From the NCBI RefSeq assembly GCF_001267175.1, contig NZ_CP012358.1, forward strand, positions 1,466,501-1,530,500: 64,000 nucleotides of DNA. The letters run 5' to 3'. Position 1 is the stretch's first letter. The number at the start of each line of letters is the position of its first letter. Shown here one piece after another: positions 1 to 9,851 of the stretch. The position numbers were made by a program, and so were the translations under genes. Below the pieces are notes generated by a model. It ran no database searches, was not told the DNA's origin, and worked only from the letters and a program-made list of their open reading frames with translations. Source of the stretch: Thiopseudomonas alkaliphila. Its GTDB lineage: Bacteria > Pseudomonadota > Gammaproteobacteria > Pseudomonadales > Pseudomonadaceae.

Positions 1-2708
1 TAATAGCTGTAGGTGTGTATTCATCAAGATGGAATGACTCTGTGACAAAGCTAGAGCCCCCCGTAACGAGGTGTCCAGCACCAGACACACGTTTAATCTC
101 AATTGTGTAATTACCAGGCTCTAGATTATCAATAGTGACATCTAGTGACCTTGCCGGATTTCCAGCATTAGTAGCTACAACCTCCCCAGTATCTTTATTA
201 GTAATTGAATACTCTAACCTTGTACCAAGTGTAGTCGTATTAACGCTTAAGGTTGCACTGGTTATAGTGTTTTCTGCAATGGTGAAATCTTTAACTACCT
301 CTGTTGTAGCAGCTGAAACACCGTCAATTACTTTCTCTATCGTTTGTAAGTTATGCTCCGAAACAATTACATCATTGAAATCATCAATAGCTGTATGAAC
401 ACCCACTTTGATGTTTAGCTTTTCAATAATGGTCTTACCGTTAGCATCTTGAGTGACTACTGTAAATGTATCCACCTTACCGTATGGCGGTTTCCAGTCA
501 GCAGGCGCATTTACTGGTTTCTCTACAGTGTAAGTATAAGTACCGTCTGAGTTAATCACTAACTTACCGTACTCACCCTCAACCACTGTGCCTTTACCAG
601 GCTCCACCTCTTGACCATCAACCTTGAGGACGATTGTTGAGTCTTCAGGTGTAATGTCGCCGCTCACTTCTCCAGCGAACTTCGACGGCTGATTGTAATC
701 GTAGACTTTTTCATGATCTACATACAGCCCAGCACCAGTAAGCAACCCTAGCCCACCTTTACTTTGTAGTAAAGCCTTGTACTCACCCTCACCAAACTGT
801 AAGGTCAACTGTTTTGACTTACCACCTAATACAGCCAAGAACCAACTCGGCTCCGCATGAACCTGAACATAGTTACCCGTTTCAGGGTCCAGCTTATAGA
901 TAAATAAGTCATAACCAACACCTAAAGCAACACCGCCTGCGCTACCGTGGAATGTCAACTCTTTAACTTGGTTCTCACCAACATTAAAGGACATTGCTCC
1001 AGCACCAGCTAAGGCATCTGCGCTTAGAATTGGACCTAAGAGTCCTACTTCTAATAAAGAGAAGCCAACAGCTGGTTTAATATCAGACTTGCCATCATGT
1101 GTAATAGTAGGCTCTGTATCCATGAGCACAATATTATCAATCTCGATACGAGACTCAGATGGAGTTAAATCTAATACAAAGGTTAGGTCAGACTCAGAGG
1201 TCTTGCCCGATGGTGATGTGACCTGGTAAGTAAAGACATCTTTCTCACCATATCCACGGAAATCCTCGTTCACAGTATAGGTATAGGATCCATCGGCTTT
1301 AACTACTAATGTGCCGTATTTACCCTCAACAACAATTTCACCATTTGCTGAAGTGTCTAACCAGTTACCATTGCCATCTTTGATAGCAGTAACTGTACTA
1401 CCTTCTGGCACTTCATCAGCACCATATTTCGGGTCGTCATCGGTAATCATATTACCTTCTGCCGAACCACTCACATTTTCAGCGTTGGCGTAATCTAGTA
1501 CCACGTCCTTAGTAAATTTGAGCCCAAACCCTGTTAAGGCTTGAACACCTTCACCAGAGGCCATGGTAAACATCCATTTACCTTGAGTAAGGGTAAAGTC
1601 TGTGTCTTTAGATCTGCCACCTAGTAACACTGCAACAAGCCAGTTTTTATTAACTGATTGCTGCTCCCACTCTCCGGTAGACTCATTCAGTTTGTAGGCA
1701 TATAGATCCATTGTTCCTAAAAGCTGAACACCACCTGAGACGCCATGCAGTGTTACTTCACGTACAGTGCCTTCTTCTACCTCAAATATTACAGACTTTT
1801 TCAGAACATCAGCTAATACATCTACACCCAGTACCGGACCTAAGCCAACGCTTGCTACAACAAAGCCACCCTTGTTTAAGTCGCTTGGTTTTGGATTAGT
1901 TGTCTTAGTTGGCGTTGCATCTAGAACCACATCAACATAGTTATCTGAAGTCGCAAGAATTTCCTCTACGCCTGCAATAACTTTTGTAGGTTTAGATTCA
2001 TTACCTGCCGCGTCTGTCGCAGTAACATTGAGGATCTTACCGCGGTCTAATGCCGGCTCAAATGTGTAACTTGCCTCACCATTCTCATCGGCCTGGAACT
2101 CGATGGCATTACCATTACTATCTAACAATGGCTTACCTTCTGAGTCATACACTTTTACAGTTGCATTAGGTTCGGTTTTGACGGTGAGTACAGCATTACT
2201 CTCATCAATCTCCGCATCAGGCGCATCGGGAGCAGTGGTATCTGGCGCATTGGTAAAGACAGAATCAGACTCATTTCCTGCCTCATCTTTCAAGCTGACC
2301 TCTAGCTTTTCACCGTTGGTGAATGGCTCATCAAGCTCGACTTCAAAGGTGCCGTCCTCATCGACTGTGCCTTCGCCCACAACGTTACCCTCGGCATCTT
2401 TAACAATCACCGTCGCACCTGGCTCACCTTCACCGGTCACGGTGGTTGTGGTGTTACCTTCACCGTCTTCAGTATTGGTGACCTCAACGTTTTCGGGTGC
2501 ATCCGGAGCAGTCGTATCGCTGTCGGAGTCAGAGTCGCTGTCGCTATCAGAGTCGCTGTCGGAGTCAGAGTCGCTGTCGGAATCAGAGTCGCTGTCGCTA
2601 TCCGAGTCGCTGTCGGAATCAGAGTCGCTGTCGCTATCAGAGTCGCTGTCGGTATCAGAGTCGCTGTCGCTATCCGAGTCACTGTCGGGTCCGGAGTCGC
2701 TGTCGCAG
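1..2708 (-). pseudogene. Giant BapA-like adhesin, part after the frameshift (runs off the left edge)
   Basis: Read on the minus strand in the frame whose lowest codon is 2-4, this stretch is open from the Ser-Asp repeat to the window edge. Just after the repeat is a second Ig-like unit almost identical to the one upstream of it ([15 protein letters not shown] motif), then a third Ig-like unit. Two long beta-rich modules of about 160 residues follow, each with an FHG/LHG...SGG core, an LYxYKL strand and a [12 protein letters not shown] strand. Each is followed by a VCBS-like segment ([16 protein letters not shown]). This architecture is typical of very large type I-secreted biofilm adhesins of the BapA/LapF kind. 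The frame differs by one base from the 5' part at 2709-3692, so as written the gene is broken. A sequencing error in the repeat is equally possible. Nothing of the C-terminal secretion signal lies in this window. Confidence 0.8.
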
Positions 2709-2920
2709 TCACCAGTCGCTGTCGGAGTCAGAGTCGCTGTCGCTATCCGAGTCGCTGTCGGAGTCAGAGTCGCTGTCGGAGTCCGAGTCGCTGTCGCTAT
2801 CAGAATCGCTATCGCTATCAGAATCGCTATCGGAGTCAGAGTCACTGTCGCTATCAGAGCCGGTGTCGCTATCAGAATCGCTATCGGAGTCAGAGTCACT
2901 GTCGCTATCAGAGCCGGTGT
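2514..2920 (-). repeat. Ser-Asp repeat tract of the adhesin
   Basis: About 400 bp of imperfect 6-bp and 18-bp tandem units encode (Ser-Asp)n on the minus strand, with occasional Thr, Gly and Pro. Such tracts act as flexible acidic stalks in surface adhesins. The tract contains the reading-frame break at 2704-2711. It also creates long spurious open frames on both strands, which are not genes. Confidence 0.9.
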
Positions 2921-3692
2921 CGTCCGGTGCCTCCACTTTCGCAGACTCAGACTCATTACCTGCTTCATCTTTCAAGCTAACTTCTAGCTCTTCACCGTTG
3001 GTGAATGGCTCATCAAGTTCAACTTCAAAGGTGCCATCTTCGTCAACGGTGCCTTCACCAACAATCTTACCGTCGGCATCTTTAACAATTACCGTTGCAC
3101 CAGGCTCACCTTCACCGGTCACGGTGGTTGTGGTTTTGCCATCAGCATCTTCGGTATTTGTAACTTCAAGGTTTTCAGGGGCATCAGGAGCAGTGCTGTC
3201 CGGTGCCTTCACTTTCGCAGACTCAGACTCATTACCTGCTTCATGCTTAGACTTACCGTGACTCTCGTTGGCAATAATCCCACCCACTGCCAACACAGCT
3301 AATCCAAACTTAACCCAATCAGGGACTCCACCGGTCGCTGCTCCAGCAGCGCCACCAGCAGCGACATCTAAAGCTGATATTTCTGTAAATGTAAACTCTG
3401 AGAGGCCAGCATCAAACTGACCCCACCAAAGAACACCATTATCATCCTCTAATACCAGCTCGTTTTTTTCGTCTTCCTCAAACTCAGTAAAGAAGCCGAG
3501 AACAGTGATGCTTGAGCCAGATTTAAGATTAATAATTAAACTTTCGCCATTTATCCCATAAGATGAAACATCTTCTGGTCCAAAAGGCATCTTGATTACA
3601 CTGGTAGAATTTAAAGTTACGGTATCACTCCAGTCCAACTTAGAAGACTGTCCCGTTTCTTTTTCTACCACTCCAATCGATTTACCGATCAT
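2709..3692 (-). CDS. BapA-like adhesin, N-terminal part (ends at a frameshift stop)
   Basis: Residues 1-115 resemble the BapA/LapF-type prefix domain (MIGKSIGVV start, [22 protein letters not shown]). A Gly/Ala-rich stretch and a hydrophobic segment near residues 127-145 come next, then one Ig-like domain ([16 protein letters not shown]) and the Ser-Asp tract. It has no classical signal peptide, as expected for type I secretion. I chose the ATG at 3690-3692 because a GAGGGAG ribosome binding site lies about 10 bases upstream; an earlier in-frame start at 3737 would add 15 residues unlike the family. The frame stops at TGA 2709-2711 inside the repeat, while the rest of the gene continues in another frame. 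Its role would be cell-cell or surface adhesion in biofilms (inferred from architecture). Confidence 0.8.
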   Translation of the reverse strand: MIGKSIGVVEKETGQSSKLDWSDTVTLNSTSVIKMPFGPEDVSSYGINGESLIINLKSGSSITVLGFFTEFEEDEKNELVLEDDNGVLWWGQFDAGLSEFTFTEISALDVAAGGAAGAATGGVPDWVKFGLAVLAVGGIIANESHGKSKHEAGNESESAKVKAPDSTAPDAPENLEVTNTEDADGKTTTTVTGEGEPGATVIVKDADGKIVGEGTVDEDGTFEVELDEPFTNGEELEVSLKDEAGNESESAKVEAPDDTGSDSDSDSDSDSDSDSDTGSDSDSDSDSDSDSDSDSDSDSDSDSDSDSDSDSDSDSDSDSDSDSDSDW

Positions 3693-4097
3693 AGTGCATT
3701 CGCTCCCTCGCGAAATTATGACAACCGCCACCCTCAAAAAAGAGATGTAGCTCCTTAGCCTCTGCCTTGCTTATACAAAGCAGAAAAAATCGTTATTAAA
3801 GTATTCCGGCCAAAGAATATGGCCGTTGAAGTAGAAAGGTTCCATTCTATTTTTATTCCCACAAAGCCTAGAAATTTAAAGGCTACCTGTTTCCTATTAT
3901 CCCCGTATTTTTGCAGCCTAGCAAAAGGCTATTTTTTATACAAGAAAATCAGGTAGGTATAAAAAAAAGCTTTTACTGAAGTGCTCATGCTTTTTAGTTG
4001 GGCTAATAAAACTCATTGCTCAGCGAACTATACATCTCATCAACCAATTACAAATCTGAACAATTATCAATTAAATTTAAAGCTGTTAAAATACAAA
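3693..4097. other. Intergenic region upstream of the adhesin
   Basis: About 400 AT-rich bases lie between the adhesin start and the terminator of the CoA-transferase gene. They presumably hold the adhesin promoter. I see no convincing gene or strong repeat in it. Confidence 0.5.
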
Positions 4098-4130
4098 CGC
4101 CCAATGCAATGCATTGGGCGTTTTTGGTTT
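4098..4130 (-). terminator. Bidirectional-looking intrinsic terminator
   Basis: A perfect 10-bp stem (CGCCCAATGC / GCATTGGGCG, 4098-4120) has T-rich runs on both sides. It lies just downstream of the CoA-transferase gene on the minus strand. Confidence 0.8.
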
Positions 4131-4169
4131 AAACAAAAATTAACTTATTAGCTATTACTTAGCATACTA

Positions 4170-5672
4170 TTAACTTTCTTTCATACTACCCGTTTCAGCA
4201 AAACGAGTGTGCCAAGAGAAGGCTTTTTCTAGCACGTGTGGAGTTTGACCACCACGCTGTTTTGCCTCTTCAAGATAAGCACGGGCCTGGGCACGATAGT
4301 CTGGGTGCATGCAATTTTCGATAATCGCTTCAGCAATCTGCACCGGCGCTAGACCACGCAAATCAGCATAGCCTTGCTCAGTCACAATCACATCCACATC
4401 GTGGTTGGTGTGATCCACGTGAGACACAAAGGGAACGATCGCTGAGATTTTGCCATCTTTGGCCACCGACTGCGTCACAAAGATCGTGATACGGGCGTTA
4501 CGGGCAAAGTCACCCGAGCCACCAATACCGTTCATCATGTGCGTACCACCCACGTGAGTCGAGTTCACGTTACCGTAAATATCGGCTTCAAGCGCAGTGT
4601 TAAACGAAATCACACCTAAACGACGGATCACTTCAGGGTGGTTAGAGATCTCTTGCGGGCGGAATACTAGCTTATCTTTATATTTAGCTAAGTCTTGACC
4701 CAATGTTTCTACGCGTTTCTTAGATAGAGACAGTGCAGTAGCAGCGGCAAACTTAACTACTCCAGCATCAATTAAATCAAAAATACCGTCTTGTAATACT
4801 TCAGAGGCAACAACGATATCTTTAAACTCAGAGTCCTTCATGCCATTGAGTACAGCGTTAGCTACCGAACCCACACCTGACTGCAAAGGTGCTAACTTTT
4901 CGGTTAAACGACCTGCTTTAACTTCTGCACGTAAGAAATCCAGCAAGTTGTCTGCAATTTGTTGAGTTTCCGCATTGGGCTCAAACAAAGGTGATGGAAT
5001 ATCAGGACGACTAGACAGCACAATACCGCGCACTTTTGCGGGATCAACTGGAATCCCAATGGTTCCAATGCGCTGGCTAATATCGTAAACCGGAATATCT
5101 TTACGCTCACCAGCTGCTTCAGGCACATAGATATCATGAATACCCTCATACTCTGCAGGCGCTGAAGTATTGAGCTCAATAATCACATGCTTAGCGGTTT
5201 GCACAAAGATAGGCGAGTTACCAACCGAACCGGTTGGGATAATCTGCCCCTCTTCAGTGATCGCTGCCGCCTCAATAATGGCGTAATCTACTGGATTTAA
5301 CACACCCTGACGAATGGCTTCAGCGGTATGGGATAAGTGCTGATCAATATAAAAAGCTTCGCCCTTGTTAATTTTGCCGCGCAGCACTGGGTTACCCTGA
5401 TAAGGCAGACGCAAATTAATCATGTCAGCTTCAGCCAATGCTTGGTCAGCCGCTGGCCCCATGGACGCACCAGTGTAAAGGTTAACTTTAATTTTTTCTT
5501 TTTTACCGCGCTCGGCTAACGCCGTAGGAAATTCTTTAGGCTCACCAAATAAGGTAAAGCCACTCATCCCTAAGGTCATACCGTCTTCAATCCAGGAAGC
5601 CGCTTCTTCAGCAGTGACCACTTTATCTAAAAACGCTTTATTACGAATATATTTACTTAAATCAACACTCAT
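4170..5672 (-). CDS. Acetyl-CoA hydrolase/transferase family (succinate/acetate CoA-transferase)
   Basis: This 500-residue protein matches the class I CoA-transferases of the AarC/YgfH type, which move CoA between succinate and acetate or propionate in the cytoplasm. The catalytic glutamate is expected in the SEVLQDG motif (E291). A Gly-rich SGVGSVANAV segment (about 265-274) and a C-terminal VTEQGYADLRG motif also fit. Length is normal for the family. The ATG at 5672 has little upstream competition. It is a single gene, ending at the terminator at 4098-4130. Substrate preference among acetate, propionate and succinate cannot be told from sequence alone. Confidence 0.9.
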   Translation of the reverse strand: MSVDLSKYIRNKAFLDKVVTAEEAASWIEDGMTLGMSGFTLFGEPKEFPTALAERGKKEKIKVNLYTGASMGPAADQALAEADMINLRLPYQGNPVLRGKINKGEAFYIDQHLSHTAEAIRQGVLNPVDYAIIEAAAITEEGQIIPTGSVGNSPIFVQTAKHVIIELNTSAPAEYEGIHDIYVPEAAGERKDIPVYDISQRIGTIGIPVDPAKVRGIVLSSRPDIPSPLFEPNAETQQIADNLLDFLRAEVKAGRLTEKLAPLQSGVGSVANAVLNGMKDSEFKDIVVASEVLQDGIFDLIDAGVVKFAAATALSLSKKRVETLGQDLAKYKDKLVFRPQEISNHPEVIRRLGVISFNTALEADIYGNVNSTHVGGTHMMNGIGGSGDFARNARITIFVTQSVAKDGKISAIVPFVSHVDHTNHDVDVIVTEQGYADLRGLAPVQIAEAIIENCMHPDYRAQARAYLEEAKQRGGQTPHVLEKAFSWHTRFAETGSMKES

Positions 5673-5872
5673 GACATTACCCCTAAATTAGGTGCTCATA
5701 CTCGGCACTGACTAATCACTGTGCCCAGTTGTGATATTTGAACCACTGGAAGCCACTGCGCAGTTTTCCTACGCTTATTTACGCTTTTATTCTAAGGGAA
5801 TTGTCGGACCAAAGTTGCTATACCATGGTCGCAGCGCCAGCCAAATGAAATCAAAACACCTATTTTGCTTAC

Positions 5873-5907
5873 AAAAAAACCGCCTATAGTGAGCACTAGA
5901 GGCGGTT
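5873..5907 (-). terminator. Intrinsic terminator of the cytochrome c4 gene
   Basis: On the minus strand an AACCGCC/GGCGGTT stem (5879-5907) with an AGTG/CACT inner helix is followed by seven T residues. Confidence 0.85.
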
Positions 5908-5924
5908 CCAATACAACGTAAAAC

Positions 5925-6530
5925 TTACTTTAAGCCTTCAATATAGCTAGCTAAAGCTTCAATATCTTTGTTACTTAATTTTGCGGCGATATCACGCATA
6001 ATTTCCGCATCGCCGTCATTGACGCGATCACCTTCACGGAAATCGGTTAACTGCTTCACCGTATAAGATGCATGCTGACCCGCAAGACGCGGATATTTAG
6101 CTTGGTCTAAACCCGAACCATCTGGCGAGTGACAACCAATACAAGCTGGCATGCCATCATCTAGTTTACCACCACGGAATAATGCTTCACCGCGCTCAAC
6201 TAATTTAGGATCGGTCGCGCCACCCGCAATCGTTTGGCTGGCATACCAAGCGGCAATATCAGCTAAATCTTGATCCGACATAGCATCAAGCATACCAGTC
6301 ATTTCAACTACAGGGCGTGTGCCTGCTTTGATGTCTTTCATTTGCTTGAGCAAGTACTGTTCACCCTGACCTGCAAGCTTAGGAAAGTTTGGTAACATGC
6401 TGTTACCATCCGGGTTGTGGCATGCAGAGCACATGGCAATTTTGCCTTGGCCCGCTGTCGCATCACCAGCTGCATGAGCAACACCAGTCACACCAACGGC
6501 CAACAGCAGACTCACGAGTAATTTGTTCAT
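5925..6530 (-). CDS. Cytochrome c4 (dihaem)
   Basis: This 201-residue periplasmic dihaem cytochrome carries electrons to terminal oxidases. It has a signal peptide (residues 1-20, cleaved after AHA) and two haem-binding motifs, CSACH (34-38) and CIGCH (130-134). Each haem sits in a homologous half, the layout typical of c4. The predicted axial methionines lie in segments such as VEMTGMLDAM. It is divergent from engB with about 215 bp between the starts, the arrangement known from Pseudomonas. An intrinsic terminator follows at 5873-5907. Confidence 0.93.
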   Translation of the reverse strand: MNKLLVSLLLAVGVTGVAHAAGDATAGQGKIAMCSACHNPDGNSMLPNFPKLAGQGEQYLLKQMKDIKAGTRPVVEMTGMLDAMSDQDLADIAAWYASQTIAGGATDPKLVERGEALFRGGKLDDGMPACIGCHSPDGSGLDQAKYPRLAGQHASYTVKQLTDFREGDRVNDGDAEIMRDIAAKLSNKDIEALASYIEGLK

Positions 6531-6748
6531 CAGCTAATCCAAATACGGCTAAAAATACTGTTCATTTGAACTCATTTGGTCCAGATAAAGGACTCAAAAT
6601 GGTTTCACCCTATAATTTTTACCGCTCACTATACCAATTTACAGACAAAGTGAAAGGTTATACACGTTTCTATGGCGGGGCATTATATACTGCTTCCCAT
6701 AAAACGTGAAAGATGTCATTCACAACACTCTTTAGGCAGAAGATTATC

Positions 6749-7384
6749 ATGTCGTTTAAAAATCCCATTCTTGGCTTAAGTCAACAAGCGAAGTTTCTGA
6801 TCAGTGCTGCAAAAGTCGATCAATGCCCTGAAGATAATGGCATTGAAGTGGCATTTGCTGGTCGCTCTAATGCCGGCAAATCCAGCGCGATTAACGCCCT
6901 AACCCACAACAGTTTAGCCCGCACCTCAAAAACCCCTGGCCGCACCCAACTACTTAACTTTTTTAGTCTAGATGAAGCTCGCCGTTTAGTAGATTTACCC
7001 GGCTACGGTTACGCCAAAGTACCGCTGCCGCTCAAACAGCATTGGCAACAACACCTTGAAGCCTACTTAAGCAGCCGTGAAAGTTTAGCTGGGATTGTGC
7101 TCACCATGGATGTACGTCATCCGCTTACACCCTTTGATACGTTAATGCTGGACTGGGCTACTAGCTGTCAGATGCCGGTGCATATTCTGCTTAGTAAAGC
7201 CGATAAGCTAACCTTTGGCGCGGCCAAAACCACGCTATTGACGATCCAGAAAACCATTCGTGAGCGCTGGAATAATGACCTGATCAGCGTGCAATTATTT
7301 TCTGCCACTAAACGCCAGGGTATCGAAGAAGCTCACTTGCTATTAGCCCATTGGTTTGAACTGATCGAGCCAACTGAACCTTAA
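6749..7384 (+). CDS. engB: Ribosome biogenesis GTP-binding protein YihA/YsxC/EngB
   Basis: A 211-residue essential GTPase for 50S subunit assembly. All G motifs are visible: G1 GRSNAGKS (38-45), a TPGRTQ switch (62-67), G3 DLPGYG (82-87) and G4 SKAD (149-152). I start at the ATG 6749 because the product then begins [10 protein letters not shown], like the Pseudomonas orthologue. An ATG at 6713 would add 12 atypical residues. It ends four bases before the convergent plpD-like gene. Confidence 0.93.
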   Translation: MSFKNPILGLSQQAKFLISAAKVDQCPEDNGIEVAFAGRSNAGKSSAINALTHNSLARTSKTPGRTQLLNFFSLDEARRLVDLPGYGYAKVPLPLKQHWQQHLEAYLSSRESLAGIVLTMDVRHPLTPFDTLMLDWATSCQMPVHILLSKADKLTFGAAKTTLLTIQKTIRERWNNDLISVQLFSATKRQGIEEAHLLLAHWFELIEPTEP

Positions 7385-7387
7385 GCA

Positions 7388-9595
7388 TTAAAAGCTATGG
7401 CCTAAATTTAAGTAAAACGCATTCTGATGCTCAGTATTTAAGCCATAGCTAAAGTTAACTGGCCCCAAAGGACTGTCTACAGTTAAGAACAGGCTCAGCG
7501 CATTAATGTAACCCGAGTCATAGTGACTGTTTTTAGCACTATCCCACGCACGGCCACGCTCAATGGAAGCGCCCGCATATACGGGAAAACTAAACGGCAA
7601 AATATTCTCTCGGGTCAGTCGTCGATAATAAATCAGCCGCCCTAAACTTACATTTTGCCCAGCTAGCGCATTTCTTTGATAACCCGATAAGTTTTGTGCG
7701 CCCCCTATTTGATAGCTGGCGTTAATTAACTCATTAGAATCTAACGTACGAGCATAACGCCCACCAATCACCCAAGTATTAGCCCCTAGTGTCAAAGGCT
7801 TATTCAAGACAATATCCCATTGTCGGTAACTTTGATCGGAACCCAAACTGGCACTGTGCTGGCGAAAATTCAGCTGTAGCTCTTCTCCTACCCTAGGAAA
7901 ATCAACGTTATCTAAGGTATCAAAGGCATAGCTGAGCTGATAATAACCTTCTTTAAAACTGTACTCAGGCAGATCAGGACTACCTACGCGCACATCGGCA
8001 TCACCCCAACCAGAGCCTAGACCCAGGCGAATTTCACCGTTATTACTAATTTGTCGCCCCACATCTATTCCATAACGAAAGCGATCTAAACGATATTCAG
8101 CCAAGGTATGCTTACCCTGCATCTGCTTGATATTACGCAAATTCCATTGCAGCCAAGGTGAAACAAAGTAACGCGAACCGGTATCCAGCGGTTGATAAAA
8201 CTCGCTATATAGCTCTTGCTCGGCTCCTAACTGTAAGCGGGTTAACCATTCTGCACCCAGTCGATTAACACCATTAATCCGAAAGCTTGCCCCCAGATTA
8301 AAGGTACTATCACCGCGTAAGTCATCACTTAAGTTAAGCCCCAACCGCAAGTAATCAGTCCCTGTGCGTTTATGTTCCGCATGAATAACCAGTTGTGCTT
8401 GTCCTTTTGCTTGATGCTCTAGGCGATACTGCACCTGCTCAAAGTACTCTAGGCCATAGAGTGTATTTAAATCTTTGCTTAACTGTTCAATATCCAGTGG
8501 CTCGTTTACTGCTTGGCGGATATAACTGCGAATCACGGCATCACTGACTTTAGAGCTGTTCTCAATAGTAATCCCTGTAATGCGTAGCGGCCGACTAGGC
8601 TTATCCGCCAACCAATGCTGCGAACGGTGTGATGCGACGACAGCTAATTGCGGCTGCATCTGCATAGTGGCTTGATAGCCTTGCTCAATCATTTGCGCCG
8701 CCTTAGCAAAGTCAGTGATACTAAAAGCGCTCATCTCTGGCTGAATCAAAAAATCATTGGCCTGCAAAGTGGCTAACTGCGCCTCTGAGTTGCGTCGAGT
8801 TAACAACGCCACCGACTGATTTAATACATTAACAACCGTTTCTAACTGTTCTTTAGTTTGCAGCGGCGAGCCAATATCAACCACTATCACCCGATCTACA
8901 TTCATCTGACGGGCAATATCTACGGGAATATTATTAGCAATTCCTCCATCGACCAGTAAGCGTCCTTGCCACTCCACGGGCGACAAAATAGCTGGAATCG
9001 ACATACTAGCGCGCACTGCTAGAGGTAAATGCCCTTCACTAAAAACCACCGCTTCGCCAGTCGCAATATCTGCAGCCACGGCACGAAATGGAATAGGTAA
9101 CTGATCAAAATGCTCTACTGCACTGTATTTAGCCAATAGCTTTTCTAACAGTAAGTTCAGATTTTGCCCTTGCAAAACCCCAATAGGTAAACCTAAGCTG
9201 CCATCATCTTTAAAGCTAATTTTTTGCTTCACCAGAAAGTCACGATCATCTTGCTTACGTCGATAAGGCTTTAAACGCCGATCGGGAGTATCAGACAAGG
9301 CTTCACGCCAGTCCAACTCAGTGGCCAGTTGCTCCAACTGCTCAGTGCTATAACCAGACGCATAGAGACTACCCACTACTGCACCCATACTGGTTCCCGC
9401 AATAGCACTGATTTCTACGCCTTGCTCTTCTAAGGCACGAATCACCCCAATATGTGCCAAGCCACGGGCGGCGCCTCCCGACAGCACTAATCCAACACGT
9501 TCTTTAGCCACTACCTGCCCCGGACTTAAACTTAAAAGCAAAGTAAGTCCTAGTAGAAAAAACACACTAAAAAAAGAGCGAGATAGCCTATTCAC
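7388..9595 (-). CDS. plpD: PlpD-type patatin phospholipase with POTRA and outer-membrane barrel (type Vd secretion)
   Basis: The protein (735 residues from this start) has a signal peptide, a patatin-like lipase domain with oxyanion motif GGAARG (40-45), nucleophile GTSMG (67-71, Ser69) and catalytic Asp in VDGG (D216), then a POTRA-like segment and a C-terminal 16-strand-type barrel ending in Phe. This order defines type Vd autotransporters such as P. aeruginosa PlpD, whose lipase domain is carried to the surface. I prefer the GTG at 9593-9595: AGGG lies 7 bases upstream and the product then starts with a clean signal peptide. A TTG at 9679 would add 28 residues ahead of it. Confidence 0.88.
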   Translation of the reverse strand: MNRLSRSFFSVFFLLGLTLLLSLSPGQVVAKERVGLVLSGGAARGLAHIGVIRALEEQGVEISAIAGTSMGAVVGSLYASGYSTEQLEQLATELDWREALSDTPDRRLKPYRRKQDDRDFLVKQKISFKDDGSLGLPIGVLQGQNLNLLLEKLLAKYSAVEHFDQLPIPFRAVAADIATGEAVVFSEGHLPLAVRASMSIPAILSPVEWQGRLLVDGGIANNIPVDIARQMNVDRVIVVDIGSPLQTKEQLETVVNVLNQSVALLTRRNSEAQLATLQANDFLIQPEMSAFSITDFAKAAQMIEQGYQATMQMQPQLAVVASHRSQHWLADKPSRPLRITGITIENSSKVSDAVIRSYIRQAVNEPLDIEQLSKDLNTLYGLEYFEQVQYRLEHQAKGQAQLVIHAEHKRTGTDYLRLGLNLSDDLRGDSTFNLGASFRINGVNRLGAEWLTRLQLGAEQELYSEFYQPLDTGSRYFVSPWLQWNLRNIKQMQGKHTLAEYRLDRFRYGIDVGRQISNNGEIRLGLGSGWGDADVRVGSPDLPEYSFKEGYYQLSYAFDTLDNVDFPRVGEELQLNFRQHSASLGSDQSYRQWDIVLNKPLTLGANTWVIGGRYARTLDSNELINASYQIGGAQNLSGYQRNALAGQNVSLGRLIYYRRLTRENILPFSFPVYAGASIERGRAWDSAKNSHYDSGYINALSLFLTVDSPLGPVNFSYGLNTEHQNAFYLNLGHSF

Positions 9596-9701
9596 CGTGT
9601 AACCCTGTAGTTGCAATGGTGGAAAAAGGATAACAGCTTTCTTCTCCCGACAAAGAAACTCTCGCCATTCACTCAACAAGAAGATTTATTTTTTACAAAT
9701 A

Positions 9702-9729
9702 AAAAAATCCACCTAAAAAGGTGGGTTTT
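9702..9729 (-). terminator. Terminator downstream of the tRNA-Thr 3' end
   Basis: Minus-strand stem AAAACCCACC/GGTGGATTTT followed by a T run. It is probably the original terminator of the tRNA-Thr gene, now separated from the intact tRNA by the ICE. Confidence 0.7.
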
Positions 9730-9734
9730 AAATA

Positions 9735-9781
9735 TGGTGCCGGTACCAAGAGTCGAACTCGGGACCTACTGATTACAAGTC
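9735..9781 (-). other. ICE attachment site: 3' fragment of tRNA-Thr(TGT)
   Basis: On the minus strand this reads the 3' part of a tRNA: anticodon loop CTTGTAA (anticodon TGT, Thr), variable region, T-arm GTTCGACTC and acceptor GGTACCGGCACCA. The match ends just before the expected 5' half, which is replaced by unrelated sequence leading into parA. This is the signature of an ICE inserted in a tRNA 3' end, leaving a short direct copy on the distal side. The intact tRNA should lie at the other ICE end, outside the window. Confidence 0.85.
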
Positions 9782-9818
9782 ACCCCCAGCCACCCTGACC
9801 TTACTAAGGATTCAGCAC

Positions 9819-9847
9819 CTCACAGACCACCATTTACTCTGTGAGGA
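9819..9847 (+). promoter_or_regulatory. Hairpin covering the parA ribosome binding site
   Basis: CTCACAGA (9819-9826) pairs with TCTGTGAG (9838-9845), which overlaps the GAGGA Shine-Dalgarno ahead of parA. It may damp translation of the first ICE gene. Confidence 0.45.
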
Positions 9848-9851
9848 ACAC

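Noticed and set aside
2103-3261. Long open frames on both strands rich in Ser, Arg, Thr-Ala and Ile-Ala repeats
   Set aside because: They are other-frame or antisense readings of the Ser-Asp repeat of the minus-strand adhesin; their composition simply mirrors the 6-bp units.
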